Source of the DNA: STC-74 sp043756665
GTDB taxonomy: Bacteria; Patescibacteriota; Gracilibacteria; BD1-5; UBA2023
Direction of reading: 5' to 3'
Assembly: GCA_043756665.1 (NCBI GenBank)
Contig: JAYUQR010000099.1
Span: forward strand, 1 to 9,305
Length of the DNA stretch: 9,305 bases
Shown: positions 8,301 through 9,305 of the stretch, piece after piece
How the letters are laid out: each line of letters begins with the position of its first letter
Numbering within the stretch: the first letter of the stretch is position 1
The notes under the pieces: generated by a model
What the model was told of the DNA's origin: nothing
Seen by the model: only the letters and a program-made list of their open reading frames with translations
Databases searched by the model: none
Translations under genes and position numbers: made by a program

Positions 8301-9305
8301 ATCGGAAATCTCATCTACGGTACCAGTATCGATGGAACTAATACAACCCTCTCGACGGGAAATATCGGTATCGGAACATCCTCTCCTACGGCTCGGCTCA
8401 CCGTCTCTGGTTCTGCCCTCATCACGAGTGATCTCACGGTCCAGTGAAAGGTGATCTCAGATACCTTCGTGAATCGTACGGTGAATAACGTGACGATCTC
8501 AGGATCCCTCCTCCCTGATCTCTGAGCGCCACTCGCCTATCGAGATATCGGGAACAATACGACGCAGAGCTGGAACAATCTCTACCTCTCAGGACAGGTC
8601 ACGATCAAGGGAGGAACTCCATGAGTGAATAAGGTATTGACCTCCGATGCTCTGGGTCTCGCCACATGGCAGGCAGTTCCTGCATCGACCAATAACTGGA
8701 GTACGACGGGAAATACAGGAACTAACTCTGCGACGAACTTCCTCGGTACGACGGATGCGAAGGATCTCGTCGTGAAGACGGATAATACTGAGAGATTGCG
8801 TATCCTCTCGGCAACTTCATCGACAGGGGCACTTCTCTTTCTCAGTGGGGGGGATGCAGTGATTAATGGTGTGACGGTAGGTATGGGAAGTGGGCAAGAT
8901 TATCAAAGCACAGTTATAGGAAATGGTGCTCTCCAAGCTAACACAACAGGATGAGCCAATACTGCAAATGGATTTTGGGCACTCTATTCAAATACCACAG
9001 GAAATTACAACACCGCAAATGGATCCCAAACTCTCCTGAGGAACACCACAGGAAGCTGGAACACTGCGAATGGAGACCGGGCACTCTATTGAAATACCAC
9101 AGGCGGAGGCAATACTGCAAATGGATACTGGGCTCTCGTGGGCAATACCACAGGAAATTACAACACCGCGAATGGAATGGACGCTCTCGGCTCCAATACC
9201 ACAGGAAATTACAACACCGCAAATGGATACTGGGCTCTCGTGAGAAACCAGACAGGAACAGGGAATGTAGGGGTGTGATACTCTGCACTCTTTTTCAACA
9301 CCACA
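5352..9305 (+). CDS. Giant exported modular fibre/adhesin with beta-roll repeats; 3' end outside window
   Basis: Open from ATG 5352 to the right edge (at least 1,318 residues) with no TAA or TAG and 41 in-frame UGA-Gly codons. A signal peptide (about residues 5-26, ...ISLISLASA-LTYPVG) predicts export. The rest alternates two elements. First, four spacer modules (starting near residues 107, 388, 663 and 1003) carry GNxGIGTSSP, KLTVSG, GAGKFLVSDASG and (A/K)QDLVxKTNNxERLRI-type motifs. Second, arrays of TTGxxNTAxGxxAL repeats (about 224-372, 480-662, 765-1002, 1177 onward) resemble the left-handed beta-roll of YadA/Hep_Hag-type heads. This mix is typical of long fibres whose C-terminus often carries an S74 (endosialidase-chaperone) autocleavage domain. 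That domain would lie beyond the window and is only predicted. Cysteines are rare. Attachment to another cell or a surface is inferred; a phage-derived tail fibre is an alternative. No Shine-Dalgarno precedes the ATG. Confidence 0.88.
5670..6020 (+). repeat. Fibre spacer module 1
   Basis: Residues 107-223 of the fibre: GNVGIGMTP, KLQVNG, GAPGAGKFLVSDASG, SGTYWSLSGNTVG, NAQDLVMKTNNIERMRI. It is the first of four related modules within the protein. The Gly before AGK is UGA (5757-5759). Such a module plausibly forms a non-roll shaft or linker between beta-roll segments. Confidence 0.75.
6381..6569 (+). repeat. 189-bp internal duplication, copy A
   Basis: Aligns without gaps to 8226-8414, offset 1,845 bp (615 codons). 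The encoded 63-residue segments differ at 8 positions. They contain IVLGYDID, PTPTSSNTLNIGN and TLSTGNIGIGTSSP. UGA at 6408-6410 in this copy aligns with GGG at 8253-8255 in the other. It joins the end of a beta-roll to the start of spacer module 2. Confidence 0.85.
6513..6788 (+). repeat. Fibre spacer module 2
   Basis: Residues 388-479: GNIGIGTSSPTSKLTVSG, GTQGAGKFLVSDASG, SGTYWSLSGNTVG, NARDLVLKANNIERARF. It is very close to module 1 through SGTYWSLSGNTVG. The Gly in GTQGAGK is UGA (6594-6596). Confidence 0.75.
7338..7643 (+). repeat. Fibre spacer module 3
   Basis: Residues 663-764: GGTVGIGTSAPGQKLTVSGG, GTQGAGKILTSDASG, then GTNFIGTTDAQDLVFRTNG and EKLRI. DNA around 7402-7437 repeats that around 6571-6606 almost exactly (IQIIDGTQGAGK), including the UGA-Gly (7425-7427). 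Confidence 0.75.
8226..8414 (+). repeat. 189-bp internal duplication, copy B
   Basis: Partner of 6381-6569, joining the third beta-roll array to spacer module 4. The longest exact match between the copies is 29 bp, around CTCTCGACGGGAAATATC. In this copy the Gly of IVLGYDID is a normal GGG codon. Confidence 0.85.
8358..8879 (+). repeat. Fibre spacer module 4 (extended)
   Basis: Residues 1003-1176: GNIGIGTSSPTARLTVSG, an insertion of about 60 residues (ITSDLTVQGKVISDTF, RDIGNNTTQSWNNLYLSG), then GTPGVNKVLTSDALG, TNFLGTTDAKDLVVKTDN and TERLRI. Phrases of the type NNTTQSWNNLYLSG and KVISDTF recur in fibre proteins of the S74-associated type, as I recall. The equivalent Gly before VNK is again UGA (8622-8624). 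Confidence 0.7.
8907..9305 (+). repeat. 51-bp (17-residue) tandem repeat array in the fibre gene
   Basis: A degenerate unit (8907-8957) is followed by six full units starting at 8958, 9009, 9060, 9111, 9162 and 9213, and a partial unit from 9264. The consensus is NTANGxxALxxNTTGxx, with DNA such as AATACCACAGGAAATTACAA shared between units. The array continues past the window edge. The units are closer to each other than the beta-roll repeats elsewhere in the gene, suggesting recent expansion. Each unit probably adds one turn of the beta-roll. Confidence 0.9.

Noticed and set aside
5550..9278. UGA as selenocysteine, programmed readthrough, or a decayed pseudogene
   Set aside because: Sixty-three UGAs across six genes sit at glycine positions, with no frameshifts or in-frame TAA/TAG. 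No selenocysteine element is seen, and Lgt and ValS do not use selenocysteine.
8938..9288. Minus-strand 116-codon open frame
   Set aside because: It is the mirror image of the 51-bp tandem array. Its own repetitive protein is fully explained by the plus-strand repeats.
8907..9305. CRISPR-like array
   Set aside because: The 51-bp units are contiguous, in frame and coding, without unique spacers between conserved repeats.
5352..9305. Prophage tail fibre or target of a diversity-generating retroelement
   Set aside because: The repeats resemble phage-type fibres, but the window has no other phage gene, reverse transcriptase or template repeat. The signal peptide favours a cellular exported protein. 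The DNA beyond the right edge could change this.

Overview
The window reads as genomic DNA from a Candidate Phyla Radiation (Patescibacteria) bacterium that uses genetic code 25, in which UGA encodes glycine. Under the standard code it holds only short broken ORFs. With UGA read as Gly, six long frames open cleanly. They contain 63 in-frame UGA codons and end at TAA or TAG, or run off the window edge. Many UGAs fall on family-invariant glycines: PPNVT-G before the HIGH motif of ValS, the G-R-x-G-N signature of Lgt, and KRV-G and I-G-x-FL of the phosphoglycosyl transferase. Code 25 is known from Gracilibacteria (BD1-5) and Absconditabacteria (SR1). The sequence alone does not decide between them.

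Layout, left to right. (1) 1-459, minus: N-terminal part of valS, cut by the left edge. (2) 460-720: non-coding, with two copies of a GGGCAACC hairpin repeat. (3) 721-2154, minus: a polytopic undecaprenyl-phosphate sugar (phosphoglycosyl) transferase that starts surface-glycan synthesis. (4) 2155-2323: divergent promoter region with an 18-bp perfect palindrome overlapping both candidate -35 boxes. (5) 2324-2827, plus: small membrane-anchored helical protein with a LemA-like pattern. (6) 2828-3060: non-coding, several hairpins and an inverted copy of the GGGCAACC repeat. (7) 3061-3828, minus: lgt, prolipoprotein diacylglyceryl transferase. (8) 3829-3975: divergent intergenic region. (9) 3976-5322, plus: exported protein with three W-x-x-x-x-G-W-I-like repeats. 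(10) 5352 to beyond 9305, plus: a giant exported modular fibre or adhesin of at least 1,318 residues. It has four copies of a spacer module alternating with beta-roll arrays and ends, within the window, in a 51-bp tandem repeat.

Taken together, apart from valS this is a cell-envelope locus: glycan priming, lipoprotein maturation, a membrane-anchored helical protein, and a two-gene plus-strand unit for an exported protein and a giant surface fibre. Epibiotic attachment to a host cell is a natural hypothesis for the fibre, but it is inference. No start codon has a convincing Shine-Dalgarno sequence, and several starts lie 8-12 nt after a -10-like hexamer, suggesting leaderless or near-leaderless mRNAs. 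I saw no tRNA, rRNA, CRISPR array, insertion sequence or integrase.
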